From: Icerya purchasi | Taxonomy: Eukaryota > Arthropoda > Insecta > Hemiptera > Monophlebidae | Length of the DNA: 64,000 bases | Reading direction: 5' to 3' | NCBI GenBank assembly: GCA_039619475.1 | Contig: CM077115.1 | Coordinates: 60,580,864 to 60,644,863, forward strand | In this document: piece after piece, positions 46,301-48,652 of the stretch | How the letters are laid out: the number at the start of each line of letters is the position of its first letter | Position numbering within the stretch: position 1 is the first letter of the stretch | Position numbers and translations under genes: made by a program | Notes under the pieces: generated by a model | What the model saw: only the letters and a program-made list of their open reading frames with translations | The model's database searches: none | What the model was told of the DNA's origin: nothing

Positions 46301-47231
46301 TTTTTTAAGGGTTATTTTTAAGTTTGTTTTAAATTCTATATTATATATTCTCGACGATTTTTTAGTGGCGGGGTTTTACCGCCCAGAATGTTTCAAACGT
46401 TCATTAGACATCGTGTGGAACTTCCCTCTTTGCTAAGCAATTAACAAGTTTATTGTATCATTTCATTTACTACATCATCATCTATTCACTAAATTAATCT
46501 ACATCGTTTTAATTTTTTTTTTCGATGTATTTATTATTTACTTTAAAATTCGATGAAAAGTGGTATGTGACAGATATGTCACATTGCCACGCAAGAGTTG
46601 TATTAATTCTTTATGTAGTTTTGCAGACGGTCGAACGGTATGTTATAGATACGTCACATTGCATTGTAAAGGGTTGAGCTTACTCTCACAGAAATGCACG
46701 CACTAATTACAAATAGATTCAAAGTTATCCGAATGCTTAAATAACTCTTTGCTTGAAAATAACCGCTCTTATTTAGGTTTTCAGAGAATCGAATGCGCGA
46801 AGCACGAAAAATTATTTTATACCAATGATATACTATGCTATTATTTGTTTGTTTATATTAGTTTACAAATTAAAATGTTTGACAATTTACGCATAAACTT
46901 ATTATTGTTTTTTATTTTTATTTCGAAACATTTAATACTAAATCAAAATACTTACGAGAAATAGACCGTTTTTAGAGATTTTGATTTCCGTTTTACATTT
47001 CGTATCAAGAAATTCCAAAATGGCCGGGATTAACCATGAAATGATTTCCTTGAATACGAAACACTGCTCAGAGGAATATTTCGAATGCAAGTAATTCATA
47101 AACGTAAATAGGAGAATTTTCCAGTTTATGTGATCACTTTTTAGGTGTAAAACGGAACAACGGTAAAGAAATGCTGGCGAAACATCTTGCAATCTATCGG
47201 TTTCAAAAATGAATCGCATTTTTGCTTTTAT
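203..47231 (-). CDS. Dynein heavy chain, axonemal-type, divergent; 21 exons of the motor domain (partial at both ends)
   Basis: Dynein heavy chains are AAA+ motors that walk on microtubules; axonemal ones drive cilia and sperm tails. The minus-strand exons, 5' to 3', are 47231-46956, 44494-44371, 43798-43584, 41609-41368, 33068-32888, 32768-32583, 32173-31943, 26736-26563, 24930-24694, 20709-20470, 18636-18473, 18244-18107, 17178-17016, 14819-14697, 14074-13883, 11144-10954, 8399-8192, 7184-7064, 5301-5162, 5072-4871 and 492 to about 203. They encode in order the AAA2 end, AAA3 (GDSDTGKT Walker A, FIDD Walker B), AAA4 (GPEGSGRKT, FLITDD), stalk coiled coil 1, microtubule-binding domain, coiled coil 2 and AAA5. 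Exons are open and most phases join exactly, arguing for a working gene. The stalk resembles the inner-arm DNAH3/7/12 group, from memory only. Several canonical motifs are altered. AAA1, AAA6 and the tail are not in the window. Confidence 0.93.
493..1059. other. Intron sequence, no gene seen
   Basis: AT-rich intron of the dynein gene. The only notable item is a (CT)n microsatellite at about 979-1004. Confidence 0.6.
1060..1270 (-). pseudogene. Non-LTR retrotransposon 3' end fragment
   Basis: On the minus strand a broken frame reads PLRWSEGIREFTEKSFSECV, the pattern of the C-terminal tail of LINE endonuclease/reverse transcriptase proteins (R-x-R-W-x-D-G-I followed by a short basic tail). A related tail occurs at the end of the fragment at 6195-6970. 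It is old and short, and lies inside a dynein intron. Confidence 0.45.
1730..3080 (-). mobile_element. Complete Tc1/mariner-superfamily transposon with matching TIRs
   Basis: The ends are imperfect terminal inverted repeats of about 43 bp: 1730-1774 begins ctgggtgggccaaaagaac and 3038-3080 is its reverse complement with few differences. TA dinucleotides flank it at 1728-1729 and 3081-3082, as expected for this superfamily. It encloses one uninterrupted transposase gene. The near-identity of the ends and the open frame suggest a young copy, inserted in the last dynein intron of the window in the gene's own orientation. Confidence 0.92.
1836..2948 (-). CDS. Mariner-like transposase with DDD triad, intact ORF (370 aa)
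   Basis: This enzyme would cut and paste the surrounding element by DDE/D chemistry. Residues about 4-60 form a helix-turn-helix of the kind annotated as DUF4817 in insects (WTRKQRSFVVEYFVKNGES). A second helix-turn-helix lies at about 83-130 (RRSVRRQASALKIPRTSLRR). The catalytic aspartates are D162 (FFSDEAHF), D257 (WFQQDRATPH) and D294 (PPRSPDLTPTDFYLWG), giving 36 residues between the second and third. The typical mariner spacing is 34, so this belongs to a sister group that I do not name. The frame is open throughout and the length is normal. The start is the first Met after the right TIR side. Confidence 0.93.
   Translation of the reverse strand: MMSWTRKQRSFVVEYFVKNGESVIAVQRTFKKQFDLKRHDNPPDRKSILKWVKNFREYGSVVAVNHQGRRRSSRTPTNIEKVRVALSRSPRRSVRRQASALKIPRTSLRRIIRNDLNMHPYKIQLTEELIPTDKPRRLEFCNKFLDMLEEEDVDLDYVFFSDEAHFDLNGNVNKQNMRYYATENPRIVHPVPLHSPRITVWCAVSAKAIIGPYFFEEEDGANVTVNGDRYIQMLNEFFLPELRRKRIALSKTWFQQDRATPHIRNDVLRLLREKFQDRLISRNCELFWPPRSPDLTPTDFYLWGYLKSKVYEGKPATTDEMKLAIQKEIAAIKKPTLKKVMHNFEERLQQCKNQNGDYSYGVLFKTNSVQ
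3273..4220 (+). mobile_element. Decayed mariner element with about 190-bp terminal inverted repeats
   Basis: TA flanks it at 3271-3272 and 4221-4222. The left end (cgaggggcgtttcaaaagt) and the reverse complement of the right end (cgagaagcattttaaaagt) pair imperfectly for about 190 bp, to about 3462 and back to about 4033. The match includes a segment overlapping the start of the transposase remnant (ggagctaccactacagtg at 3435 and its complement near 4060). The inside is a broken transposase. A 948-bp size with such long arms makes it a fold-back-like mariner relic. Confidence 0.85.
3435..4023 (+). pseudogene. Mariner (DD34D-type) transposase remnant
   Basis: Recognisable pieces occur in more than one frame. 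A segment at about 3700-3790 translates as GCLLIDYMP then GTTINFDSYCQTL, the usual mariner strand after the first aspartate. Positions 3787-4023 give DNLKKAIKNKR and then YSPDLALPDFHLFLLLKRF, the third-aspartate block. The second catalytic aspartate (H-D-N-A-R-P-H motif) is lost: the frame reads ILIHLQYIEKW at that place. Frameshifts and an in-frame stop near 3745 make it non-functional. Confidence 0.85.
4871..5072 (-). CDS. Dynein heavy chain exon: start of AAA5
   Basis: The acceptor is TTTCGTAG before 5072 and the donor GTATGA after 4871, ending in phase 1. It encodes about 67 residues, from the W-x-x-L segment (NNWKSLFYDHKLPVSEEF) to DSIENAIIAEKCHFFPIFID, which aligns with the family's S-I-x-N-x-I-I-x-x-x-x-R-W-P-L-M-I-D-P-Q block. 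The canonical R-W-P-L is C-H-F-F-P-I here, and the P-Q that follows is P-H. The intron to the previous exon is only 89 bases. Confidence 0.9.
5162..5301 (-). CDS. Dynein heavy chain exon: coiled coil 2 end and AAA5 entry
   Basis: The acceptor is CTTCTAG and the donor GTAAAT. The first two bases finish an Asn codon with the base left by the exon at 7064-7184. It encodes DLASEKLRWLEAKKRLEKTA then GDIALSAAVIVYLGSLSSD, matching the dynein G-G-E-K-x-R-W and G-D-x-L-L-x-x-x-x-x-x-Y-L-G-x-F motifs. The usual AAA5 Walker A (after the stalk base) is not conserved as a P-loop in most dyneins either. Confidence 0.92.
5302..6194. other. Intron sequence, nothing recognised
   Basis: AT-rich intron of the dynein gene. 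I see no repeats of note and no credible ORF in it. Confidence 0.55.
6195..6970 (+). pseudogene. Non-LTR reverse transcriptase fragment (second half of RT to C-terminus)
   Basis: The fragment opens with GFADDIVTVAENEENLE, the RT motif C (F/Y-A-D-D) block. It continues with ITGSQFPYLSTKDI (the F-x-Y-L-G-T motif), a K-S-I-S-x-x-x-x-x-K-F stretch, and a remnant of the W-x-W-x-G-H-x-L-R-H-D tail near 6720. Stops and frameshifts occur throughout. The pattern matches the long endonuclease-reverse transcriptases common in insects. A local direct duplication of about 45 bp around atacgaatatatagcac lies at 6810-6870. Orientation is opposite to the dynein gene. Confidence 0.75.
7064..7184 (-). CDS. Dynein heavy chain exon: stalk coiled coil 2
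   Basis: The acceptor is AAAATAG and the donor GTAAAT, with one base left over. It encodes 40 residues, VMEKLQSLRDELAEKTKSKK and then a segment ending KLERAEKLI, a heptad-rich helix corresponding to the family's descending stalk strand that ends in the conserved K-L-x-R-A-E-K-L-I. Confidence 0.92.
7185..8191. other. Intron with (TA)n microsatellite
   Basis: AT-rich dynein intron. A (TA)n run occupies about 7661-7714. No gene or recognisable transposon is seen. Confidence 0.6.
8192..8399 (-). CDS. Dynein heavy chain exon: MTBD exit and coiled coil 2
   Basis: The acceptor AAAAG lies before 8399 (one base completes an Arg codon) and the donor is GTAAAA. It encodes YIQHLNFNPEIVKNVSNACE, then GLCNWVRALEVYDRVIKIV and KLAEAEADYTIQMERLNEKR. 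These match the dynein segment with C-x-W-V and the helix K-L-x-x-A-E-x-x-L. This is the best-conserved part of the gene and the part that most resembles inner-arm axonemal chains. Confidence 0.94.
8400..10953. other. Long intron, no gene recognised
   Basis: AT-rich dynein intron. A stretch at about 9690-9810, ending in an A run, has the look of an old retroelement tail but nothing codes for a recognisable protein. Poly-A and poly-T runs occur at 9797-9815, 10583-10599 and about 10790-10805. Confidence 0.5.
10954..11144 (-). CDS. Dynein heavy chain exon: microtubule-binding domain
   Basis: The acceptor is TGCGCAG and the donor GTAACT, with two bases left over. It encodes ILESVCVMKGLKPEYRINTL, then EDYWPVSLKLLGDNKFLENL and NFNRDHIDPAIMKTIRE. 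This is the microtubule-binding head, with the conserved V-x-x-x-V-C-x-x-x-G, D-Y-W-x-x-x-K-x-L-L and F-x-x-D-x-I motifs present. The frame is open and no key position looks broken. Confidence 0.94.
11145..12439. other. Intron, low-complexity runs only
   Basis: Dynein intron with poly-T runs near 11590-11610 and a (CA)n run at about 11809-11826. No gene is recognised. Confidence 0.55.
12440..13350 (-). pseudogene. LINE fragment: RNase H and 3' region (same family as 36.2-41.1 kb)
   Basis: On the minus strand a broken frame begins near 13200 with an F-T-D-G-S-K-like segment (tcttcacggatggttcaaag), the first RNase H motif. The DNA then parallels 36.5-37.5 kb, including the region around 12560-12610 that matches the H-x-x-F-E-C tail of the larger copy. 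Frameshifts are frequent. It is a 5'-truncated old copy in a dynein intron. Confidence 0.7.
13883..14074 (-). CDS. Dynein heavy chain exon: stalk coiled coil 1 to MTBD entry
   Basis: The acceptor is ATTTAG and the donor GTAGTT; 64 codons, phase 0 on both sides. It encodes ADEALANESAASSQAIRDDC, then EAEPALQNAIEALNTLKPAD and IIKSMKNPPDIVKL. The A-L-x-A-L-x-T-L-K-P-x-D and M-K-x-P-P motifs are hallmarks of the dynein stalk just before the microtubule-binding domain. Confidence 0.95.
14697..14819 (-). CDS. Dynein heavy chain exon: stalk coiled coil 1
   Basis: The acceptor is ATTTTAG and the donor GTAATT; 41 codons. It encodes VAAMQNKLKVLKPNLMATSD followed by a segment ending IAIEASKE, a continuous heptad-like helix. 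It matches the family's V-x-x-M-x-x-x-L-x-x-L-x-P-x-L stalk start. Confidence 0.93.
14820..15956. other. Intron sequence, nothing recognised
   Basis: AT-rich dynein intron with a poly-A run at about 14860-14886. No credible ORF or transposon is seen. Confidence 0.55.
15957..16090 (+). pseudogene. Reverse transcriptase fragment
   Basis: About 45 codons read MEILENIGVDWKIRKLIGKL, then YWNQTAKIRSGN and a segment ending RPIKKGV with a stop where R-Q-G would follow. This is the RT block between motif A and motif B (x-x-x-R-R-G-V-R-Q-G) of the endonuclease-reverse transcriptase type also seen at 6195-6970. It is very short and old. Confidence 0.65.
16150..16345 (+). other. GC-rich island with strong hairpins, possible structured RNA or retroelement UTR
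   Basis: This short stretch is strikingly GC-rich against its surroundings. It begins with a stem of CCCC and GGGG closed by a UUCG loop (16158-16169), flanked by further C-G pairs. A perfect 9-bp stem follows (gatgtgtcc 16176-16184 with ggacacatc 16214-16222) that encloses a smaller GC stem. It lies between two LINE fragments, so a retroelement 5' UTR is a reasonable guess. An ORF of about 90 codons crosses it, but I recognise no protein. Confidence 0.45.
16370..16705 (-). pseudogene. LINE reverse transcriptase fragment (family of 36.2-41.1 kb)
   Basis: On the minus strand LRPISLASCIRKLFGSILDK then RFVWWLEYYIT matches the RT segment of the larger element (LRPISLASCVTKLFESLINR, then RLVWWLEGND). 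Beyond it the frames are scrambled, but a G-F-L-S-G-x-G-P-P-D-C-I remnant remains in a second frame. Confidence 0.8.
17016..17178 (-). CDS. Dynein heavy chain exon: AAA4 to stalk junction
   Basis: The acceptor is TTTCTAG and the donor GTACCG. One base completes the Thr codon of the previous exon. It encodes GRVNLFVSCDTFLKFTFTFQ, then KLFEETLAKITTLKFRHESG and LKILEFAADQ. This aligns with the dynein T-x-x-S-Y-L-E-L-I-x-x-F segment, though the usual T-P-x-S-Y is V-S-C-D-T-F here. Confidence 0.92.
17220..18106. other. Intron sequence, nothing recognised
   Basis: Dynein intron with an A run at 17221-17246. The small ORFs here are AT-rich and show no family features. Confidence 0.5.
18107..18244 (-). 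CDS. Dynein heavy chain exon: AAA4 C-terminal part
   Basis: The acceptor is ACGATAG and the donor GTTAGT; the phases fit both neighbours. It encodes FEQWPEEALIDIAGAYLKSQ and then a helix ending RTIELSKT. It joins the previous exon to give the dynein I-D-x-F-x-x-W-P-x-x-A-L motif. Confidence 0.93.
18473..18636 (-). CDS. Dynein heavy chain exon: AAA4 middle
   Basis: The acceptor is GAAACAG after a T run and the donor GTTAGT. It encodes LYNLFVKRIKQNLHIAFIMS and then EKYPSLIKCAVID, equivalent to the family's F-x-x-R-V-R-x-N-L-H-V-V-L-x-M-S-P and P-x-L-x-x-C-x-x-I-D blocks. The M-S-P-V of most dyneins is M-S-S-V here. Confidence 0.94.
18637..19389. other. Intron sequence, nothing recognised
   Basis: AT-rich dynein intron with a C run at about 19090-19099. 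No gene is seen. Confidence 0.5.
19390..20215 (-). pseudogene. Non-LTR retrotransposon RT fragment (CR1-like)
   Basis: Minus-strand pieces in order: a segment like PSSLTINGEVIIDLSKIVSE followed by F-A-V-F-F (the linker before RT), SPGHDGIHHITVKKLAG (the G-x-D-G-I/P motif), WKLAEVIPILK (motif 1) and FLTSVICKVLKK. Then comes QCGFR with a stop before SRSTIDQALYL, the Q-x-G-F-R-x-x-x-S-T block. Stops and shifts are scattered through it. The motif set fits a CR1/Jockey-like LINE unrelated to the large element at 36-41 kb. Confidence 0.75.
20470..20709 (-). CDS. Dynein heavy chain exon: AAA4 with Walker B
   Basis: The acceptor is TTTATAG and the donor GTAACG (80 codons, phase 0). It encodes HWSEDLKSVLLEAAFYDKTL, then VFLITDDQIRHNVCMDDLNI and NTADLAYLFTLEEKSDIYD. 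These match the dynein R-E-D-L-K-x-x-L-x-x-A-G, F-L-F-T-D-x-Q-I and E-D-I-N-x-L-L-N-x-G-x-V-P-N-L-F blocks. The reading frame continues past the donor to a stop at about 20410; I take that part as intron because the next exon joins perfectly at 20470. Confidence 0.94.
20710..22626. other. Intron sequence, nothing recognised
   Basis: AT-rich dynein intron. No family-like ORF and no terminal repeats were found by eye. Confidence 0.5.
22627..23275 (-). pseudogene. LINE 3' fragment (family of 36.2-41.1 kb)
   Basis: The 3' end is marked by a T run on the plus strand (22627-22635). Minus-strand frames give a poor but alignable version of the RNase H end (near 23220, matching the N-E-S-A-D-x-L-A segment) and of the C-terminal tail of the bigger element. 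The phrase around 22650 (acattggcctaag) is shared with 36490. It is a 5'-truncated copy. Confidence 0.75.
23276..24693. other. Intron sequence, nothing recognised
   Basis: AT-rich dynein intron without recognisable content. Confidence 0.5.
24694..24930 (-). CDS. Dynein heavy chain exon: AAA4 with Walker A
   Basis: The acceptor is TTTTCAG and the donor GTAAAG; 79 codons, phase 0. It starts VTDVEFLMNFM, which joins the previous exon's Y-D-E to give the family's Y-x-E-V-T-D. It then runs through IAEHVCHIIRGFYIGCGHVV to GPEGSGRKTTVKLASAIVNF, the AAA4 P-loop (usually G-V-G-G-S-G-R-Q-S). The P-loop Gly, Gly and Arg-Lys are present. Confidence 0.95.
24931..25767. other. Intron sequence, nothing recognised
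   Basis: AT-rich dynein intron with a short TA run near 25075-25086. Confidence 0.5.
25768..26168. mobile_element. hAT-type MITE, 401 bp, with perfect 8-bp target duplication
   Basis: The ends catgggcatagctag and ctagctacgcccatg form 15-bp terminal inverted repeats with one mismatch. The direct repeat catgcata flanks it at 25760-25767 and 26169-26176. Both features are typical of hAT elements. It has no transposase. Inside, 26003-26128 is an almost perfect hairpin: about 50-base arms beginning gctttcaattatttaaaag and a loop of roughly 25 bases. Confidence 0.88.
26563..26736 (-). CDS. Dynein heavy chain exon: AAA3-AAA4 linker
   Basis: It encodes RLLEVIKWSSYKYLRQNINE then YLGHLISDD and a C-terminal NLLFTNFLNRTNGNYAYDE. 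This matches the dynein segment before AAA4 that ends F-x-D-F-x-x-x-x-x-x-x-x-Y-x-E. The donor is GTACTT. The acceptor lies in a run ACAGAGAG, and the exact AG is ambiguous by up to four bases; 26736 keeps phase 0 with the preceding exon. Confidence 0.88.
26810..27460 (-). pseudogene. Heavily decayed mariner transposase
   Basis: On the minus strand the pieces appear in order. Near 27330 is KNGSESIERDSRSG, the mariner F-K-x-G-x-x-S-x-x-D-x-x-x-S-G-R-P block. Near 27170 is DNVPVHSSHL, the second-aspartate motif H-D-N-x-x-x-H. Near 27060 are degraded residues of the Y-S-P-D-L block followed by K-F-x-L-K-x-K-x-F, and near 26930 is a tail with P-K-N-A-F-x-E-C-F. Multiple stops and a large internal deletion separate the N- and C-terminal blocks. 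Terminal repeats were not found. Confidence 0.7.
27461..28171. other. Intron sequence, one unexplained ORF
   Basis: A minus-strand ORF of 160 codons (27465-27947) is open here but shows no family motif. Its reading frame partly overlaps the mariner relic's flank. I do not call it a gene. Confidence 0.4.
28172..28811 (-). mobile_element. Non-autonomous repeat element, short copy (one internal unit)
   Basis: Read on the minus strand it begins tcagtcaagcatgatg and ends ccgcccaga, the same ends as the plus-strand copy at 45184-46387. The two share most of their sequence, but this copy has a single internal unit (with gtcgggaacgaaaccg on the plus strand) where the other has three. No ORF is visible. 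A GC hairpin near the 3' end of the longer copy is eroded here. The class is unknown. Confidence 0.75.
28812..31224. other. Intron sequence, two overlapping unexplained ORFs
   Basis: AT-rich dynein intron. A minus ORF of 161 codons (30192-30677) and a plus ORF of 100 codons (30634-30936) are open but show no recognised motif. Confidence 0.4.
31225..31775. mobile_element. Long-TIR non-autonomous DNA transposon with 9-bp target duplication (Mutator-like)
   Basis: About 150 bp at each end pair imperfectly. The left arm contains acgagtgaatacaagtac, agctctgagctatct and aacgattctgctgaacag; the right arm carries their reverse complements in the same order, inward. The direct repeat tttctaaat flanks it at 31216-31224 and 31776-31784. 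Nine-base duplications with long terminal repeats are the signature of Mutator-like elements. The 551-bp body has no ORF. Confidence 0.82.
31943..32173 (-). CDS. Dynein heavy chain exon: AAA3 C-terminal part
   Basis: The acceptor is TTTTCAG and the donor GTAATT; 77 codons, phase 0. It encodes ATIGIYQRIKKEFAPSADSP, then HYIFSLHDINYVINGIRLMP and RLWVHEIMRTFSDRCTADQD. The family motifs H-Y-x-F-x-L-R-D-x-x-x-x-x-x-G and R-L-W-x-H-E-x-x-R-x-F-x-D-R-L are all recognisable. Confidence 0.95.
32583..32768 (-). CDS. Dynein heavy chain exon: AAA3 middle, GPPGGGRN motif lost
   Basis: 62 codons, phase 0; the donor is GTAATT and the acceptor AATTGAAG. It encodes LFVGSLSGTTRSSSDVLSRF, then ASCVNIIYLHSLEENTLVNI. 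The position aligns with the nearly invariant dynein A-M-G-P-P-G-G-G-R-N-x-V-T-x-R-F, of which only the G, R, V and R-F remain. The following E-x-T-L-x-x-I-F segment is normal. The intron on its 5' side is only 119 bases. Confidence 0.88.
32825..32873. repeat. Palindromic (TG)n/(CA)n microsatellite inside a 119-base intron
   Basis: A TG run (about 32826-32846) followed by a CA run (about 32855-32871), joined by cgtgatgcgcgc, can fold into a hairpin. It fills much of the intron 32769-32887, the second-shortest in the gene. Confidence 0.7.
32888..33068 (-). CDS. Dynein heavy chain exon: AAA3 Walker B
   Basis: The acceptor is TATTCTAG (one base completes Arg) and the donor GTAAGT. It encodes RRKGVYGPDIGKTYIAFIDD followed by IGAFGQPKKKQILFEFLRQV. 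This matches the dynein R-R-K-x-x-x-G-P-P-x-G-K and F-x-D-D-x-N-M-P block. The Walker B acids D-D are kept, but the N-M-P that normally follows is replaced by I-G-A-F-G. Confidence 0.94.
33069..34229. other. Intron sequence, nothing recognised
   Basis: AT-rich part of the 8.3-kb dynein intron. No gene is recognised. Confidence 0.5.
34230..35537 (-). mobile_element. hAT transposon, 1,308 bp, with perfect 8-bp target duplication
   Basis: The direct repeat ctcaatat lies at 34222-34229 and 35538-35545. The termini cagtggtggctcatgg and the reverse complement of the other end, cagttgcggttggtcc, are the degenerate C-A-G-T-G-G-C-G-G-C-T ends common in hAT elements with ZMYM1-like transposases. A (TA)n run lies near one end (34317-34359). 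Only the C-terminal part of the transposase remains, so it is an internally deleted copy. Confidence 0.9.
34386..35420 (-). pseudogene. hAT transposase C-terminal part with dimerisation domain
   Basis: From the 5' side the pieces include a segment near 35170 (NTFFYWLNFFNKIMPRVDVL), then VLFNQLQKIETDIVKIQMAL at about 35100, an interruption near 34930, and an open 168-codon stretch to 34386. That last stretch contains TSETERCFSSLKKMKTFLRN and GDDRLSALGMLSIENL, the hAT family C-terminal dimerisation motif (S-x-x-E-R-x-F-S-x-L-K-x-x-K-x-x-L-R, then R-L-x-x-L-x-x-L-S-I). The zinc finger and the DDE catalytic core are missing. Confidence 0.88.
35546..36218. other. Intron sequence, nothing recognised
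   Basis: AT-rich, with short TTA repeats near 35690-35710. Confidence 0.5.
36526..40073 (-). pseudogene. LINE ORF2: endonuclease - reverse transcriptase - RNase H, interrupted
   Basis: The endonuclease spans about 39930-39200 with LQWNCRSIKAN, ETWI, GDWNAHSPVWGC, SSIDLSFTS and GSDHTPI, so the catalytic Asn, Glu, Asp and His are present. A TAG at 38862-38864 interrupts the frame; the same frame continues into RT (38807 to about 37870) with LRPISLASC, VDITAAFDNV (motif A), RGLPQGSCLSPTLFNIY (motif B) and FYADDILIY (motif C). At about 37865 the text jumps to KLDRVQNVCLRLCLGARKST, so roughly the RT thumb is deleted. RNase H follows in two frames (FTDGSKGPNGVGS; IISDSHSVLQAV; WIPGHSGIEGNESADTLARS), then a C-x-L-H and N-H-I-L-F-E-C tail. 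Confidence 0.9.
40178..40512 (-). repeat. Three imperfect tandem repeats between LINE ORF1 and ORF2
   Basis: A core of about 70 bases containing gcatgctat, aactaacctagt and aaaggcagcaag occurs three times, with gctat at 40201, 40344 and 40464 (spacing 143 and 120). In one minus-strand frame each copy reads L-L-P-L-T-R-L-V-x-S-M-R-R-P, but the copies differ by indels. The position just upstream of the endonuclease start suggests a role in the element's internal initiation or simply slippage. Confidence 0.75.
40704..41056 (-). pseudogene. LINE ORF1 C-terminal segment
   Basis: A minus-strand frame with coding character runs from about 41056 through TKGYRSDAPKLPPFPPTIPS to a stop near 40704. It is Ser/Asn/Pro-rich like the tails of LINE gag-like proteins, and lies directly upstream of the ORF2 of this element. 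The zinc knuckles would lie further 5' and are cut away, so the element is 5' truncated. Confidence 0.6.
41368..41609 (-). CDS. Dynein heavy chain exon: AAA3 with intact Walker A
   Basis: The acceptor is GATTACAG and the donor GTACGG, with two bases left. It encodes NGLFIPTAESTRQLYFLKLM, then LPVLLFGDSDTGKTALIQTY and NQINISACPDVCYVSEIILS. The P-loop G-D-S-D-T-G-K-T is a complete Walker A. The family's V-P-T-x-D-T-x-R and N-F-S-A-x-T blocks are recognisable. Confidence 0.95.
41610..43583. other. Intron sequence, nothing secure
   Basis: A G-containing patch at 41740-41930 looks like an old LINE tail, but I cannot align it to a protein. The remainder is AT-rich. Confidence 0.4.
43584..43798 (-). 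CDS. Dynein heavy chain exon: AAA2-AAA3 linker
   Basis: The acceptor is TTTATAG and the donor GTAATT. The first two bases complete a Glu codon across the junction with 44371, giving T-E-A-S-K. It encodes ASKKSFNAYFRALLLGNVDK, then YPKPSKFKLTRLQLFPEKDI and VFDWKYEI, matching the dynein P-x-x-G-x-x-F-D-Y-x-x-D linker strand. Confidence 0.92.
44371..44494 (-). CDS. Dynein heavy chain exon: AAA2 C-terminal part
   Basis: The acceptor is TTTCTACAG and the donor AG/GTAAAA. It encodes NFTRLVKCIVENNDSATNIN, then MQCIIIFSLLWAYAGNIT. This aligns with the dynein segment that reads F-x-F-x-x-x-W-x-x-G-G. The phase leaves one base and joins the next exon exactly. Confidence 0.9.
44495..45183. other. Intron sequence, nothing recognised
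   Basis: AT-rich dynein intron ending in an A run before the repeat element at 45184. Confidence 0.5.
45184..46387 (+). mobile_element. Non-autonomous repeat element, long copy with three internal units
   Basis: It starts tcagtcaagcatgatg and ends in a hairpin (ggcgg, loop, ccgcc) followed by cagaatg. Three tandem units of about 262-280 bp fill the middle, each with a segment like gttcccgacaaatagcg (45390, 45652; diverged as gttacccac at 45932) and tttccaacgatat. The copy at 28172-28811 has only one unit. It has no ORF. A TC start and a GC hairpin just before the end recall Helitrons, but the expected CTRR end is not seen. Confidence 0.75.
46388..46955. other. Intron sequence, nothing recognised
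   Basis: AT-rich dynein intron. Confidence 0.5.
46956..47231 (-). CDS. Dynein heavy chain exon: end of AAA2 (first exon in window)
   Basis: The acceptor is CTATTTACAG and the donor GTAAGT; 92 codons, phase 0. It encodes IKAKMRFIFETDRLQDVSPA, then FLYRCSVLHLK, aligned with the dynein F-E-x-x-x-L-x-x-A-S-P-A-T-V-S-R-C-G-M-V-Y block. The Ser-Pro-Ala and the Arg-Cys are kept, the rest is changed. Upstream exons for AAA1, AAA2 core and the tail are not found in the remaining 16.8 kb of the window. Confidence 0.9.
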
Positions 47232-48643
47232 CTGTAAATAGAGAAAATTTTGTAACTATCAACAGGAATAGAATATAAATTTTTGAAATCAGATAATTTT
47301 ATTTTTACTTTTTAAATTTATAAAAACTAAATTATCGTTTTTTCTTGTTTTTTTTTTTTTAAACCAAGTGCTTTTACATTGCCGAGGATTATTAAATGTT
47401 AATGGTGAAAAGTAACGAAAATTAATCAAAAAAACTAATAATTTAACGATACATATTAATTACCCTAATAGTTTTTATACCTTTTAAGATGAATGATCTT
47501 CACGCATAAGCTACAACTGGAAAATCTAAGATATACATTAAGAACGAATAACGGGTGAAGTTATAATTATTGTAATTTTGCGGAAAATAGTTGAGAAATG
47601 AACAAGCAAAAAAGTCCAAACAATCAAACCGTTTTTTGATATTGCTCGCCTTTTTTAAAAATTTGCACGTTTTAAGGTTGTTGAAAGTCTCTGACCACTT
47701 TTAACAAAACATTCACTCACATTGTTGTCTTGAAAAAATCAGTTTCCCTCCCCAAAAATGGTTTCCTATAAAGGAAACATTGCTACAACTTCAGCTTGAA
47801 AATTTTTCTTTCCACTACTAATAGTTATTTAAAGTGTACTTCTGTTTTCCGTTTTTTTTTTGTTTTTTTTTTTTTGATTTATTTATTTAATAAATAATGA
47901 TGCGCAATACACGAATCAGTTGCTCTTAATCTCTTAGTGTATCGACACTTACCTACTGGTGTTGACCCTTGCACGTTTCGATTAAAGGGAAAGGAACCTA
48001 CAGTCGTAGTTGTGATCAGGCAAAGCGATAGGTTAGCTAAATAATTATTTTTCATCGCATCGGTTAGAATCCTGCTCTCGACTTGATGTATGCATGATGT
48101 CCTCCGGAAAAATGATATGCGCTGTCCCCGCTTCAATGATACGAGAAATGGAGGAGGTTGTACCTAGTTTCGAACTAACGGAAATTCAAAACAGCCAAAA
48201 TGTTGATGCCCATCATGCCCGCGTAGAAGAACATGAGAAGATACGAATTTACGTCACGGTACTAACCCAGTCGAAAATGTAACATCGCGATTACTTTCAT
48301 TCAAATTCAAGAAACTGCGTAACAGAAGCAATAAGATGTCAGATCTAATATTACGAATCAAAATTGGATTAAGTAAAAATGGACAGTATAACTTATCTCC
48401 TACTAAGCTTACTAGGTATCCGGATTTCGAAATCAGTTTCCAGAAACACGCTGCTTCTTAACACAGTCTATGTTTATTCTAGCTAGACTAGGCAAGCGAA
48501 AAGACAATACTCAGAAAACCGCTTCAGTAAAACTAAAACGATAGAAACCAACTCAATAAAATACGATCAGCATTAATTAAAAACAGCCAACTGAGGTAGT
48601 GTGGAACCAGTATTGCAATGGTACGTAAAACCTCAAGAAAACA
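47232..48643. other. No gene recognised
   Basis: AT-rich sequence with a T run at 47846-47875. Small ORFs at 47879-48136 (minus) and 48094-48282 (plus) show no family motif. Confidence 0.45.
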
Positions 48644-48652
48644 AAGTCAGGA

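Noticed and set aside
45184..46387. CRISPR-like tandem repeat
   Set aside because: Three long diverged units without short conserved repeats and spacers; eukaryotic non-autonomous element instead.
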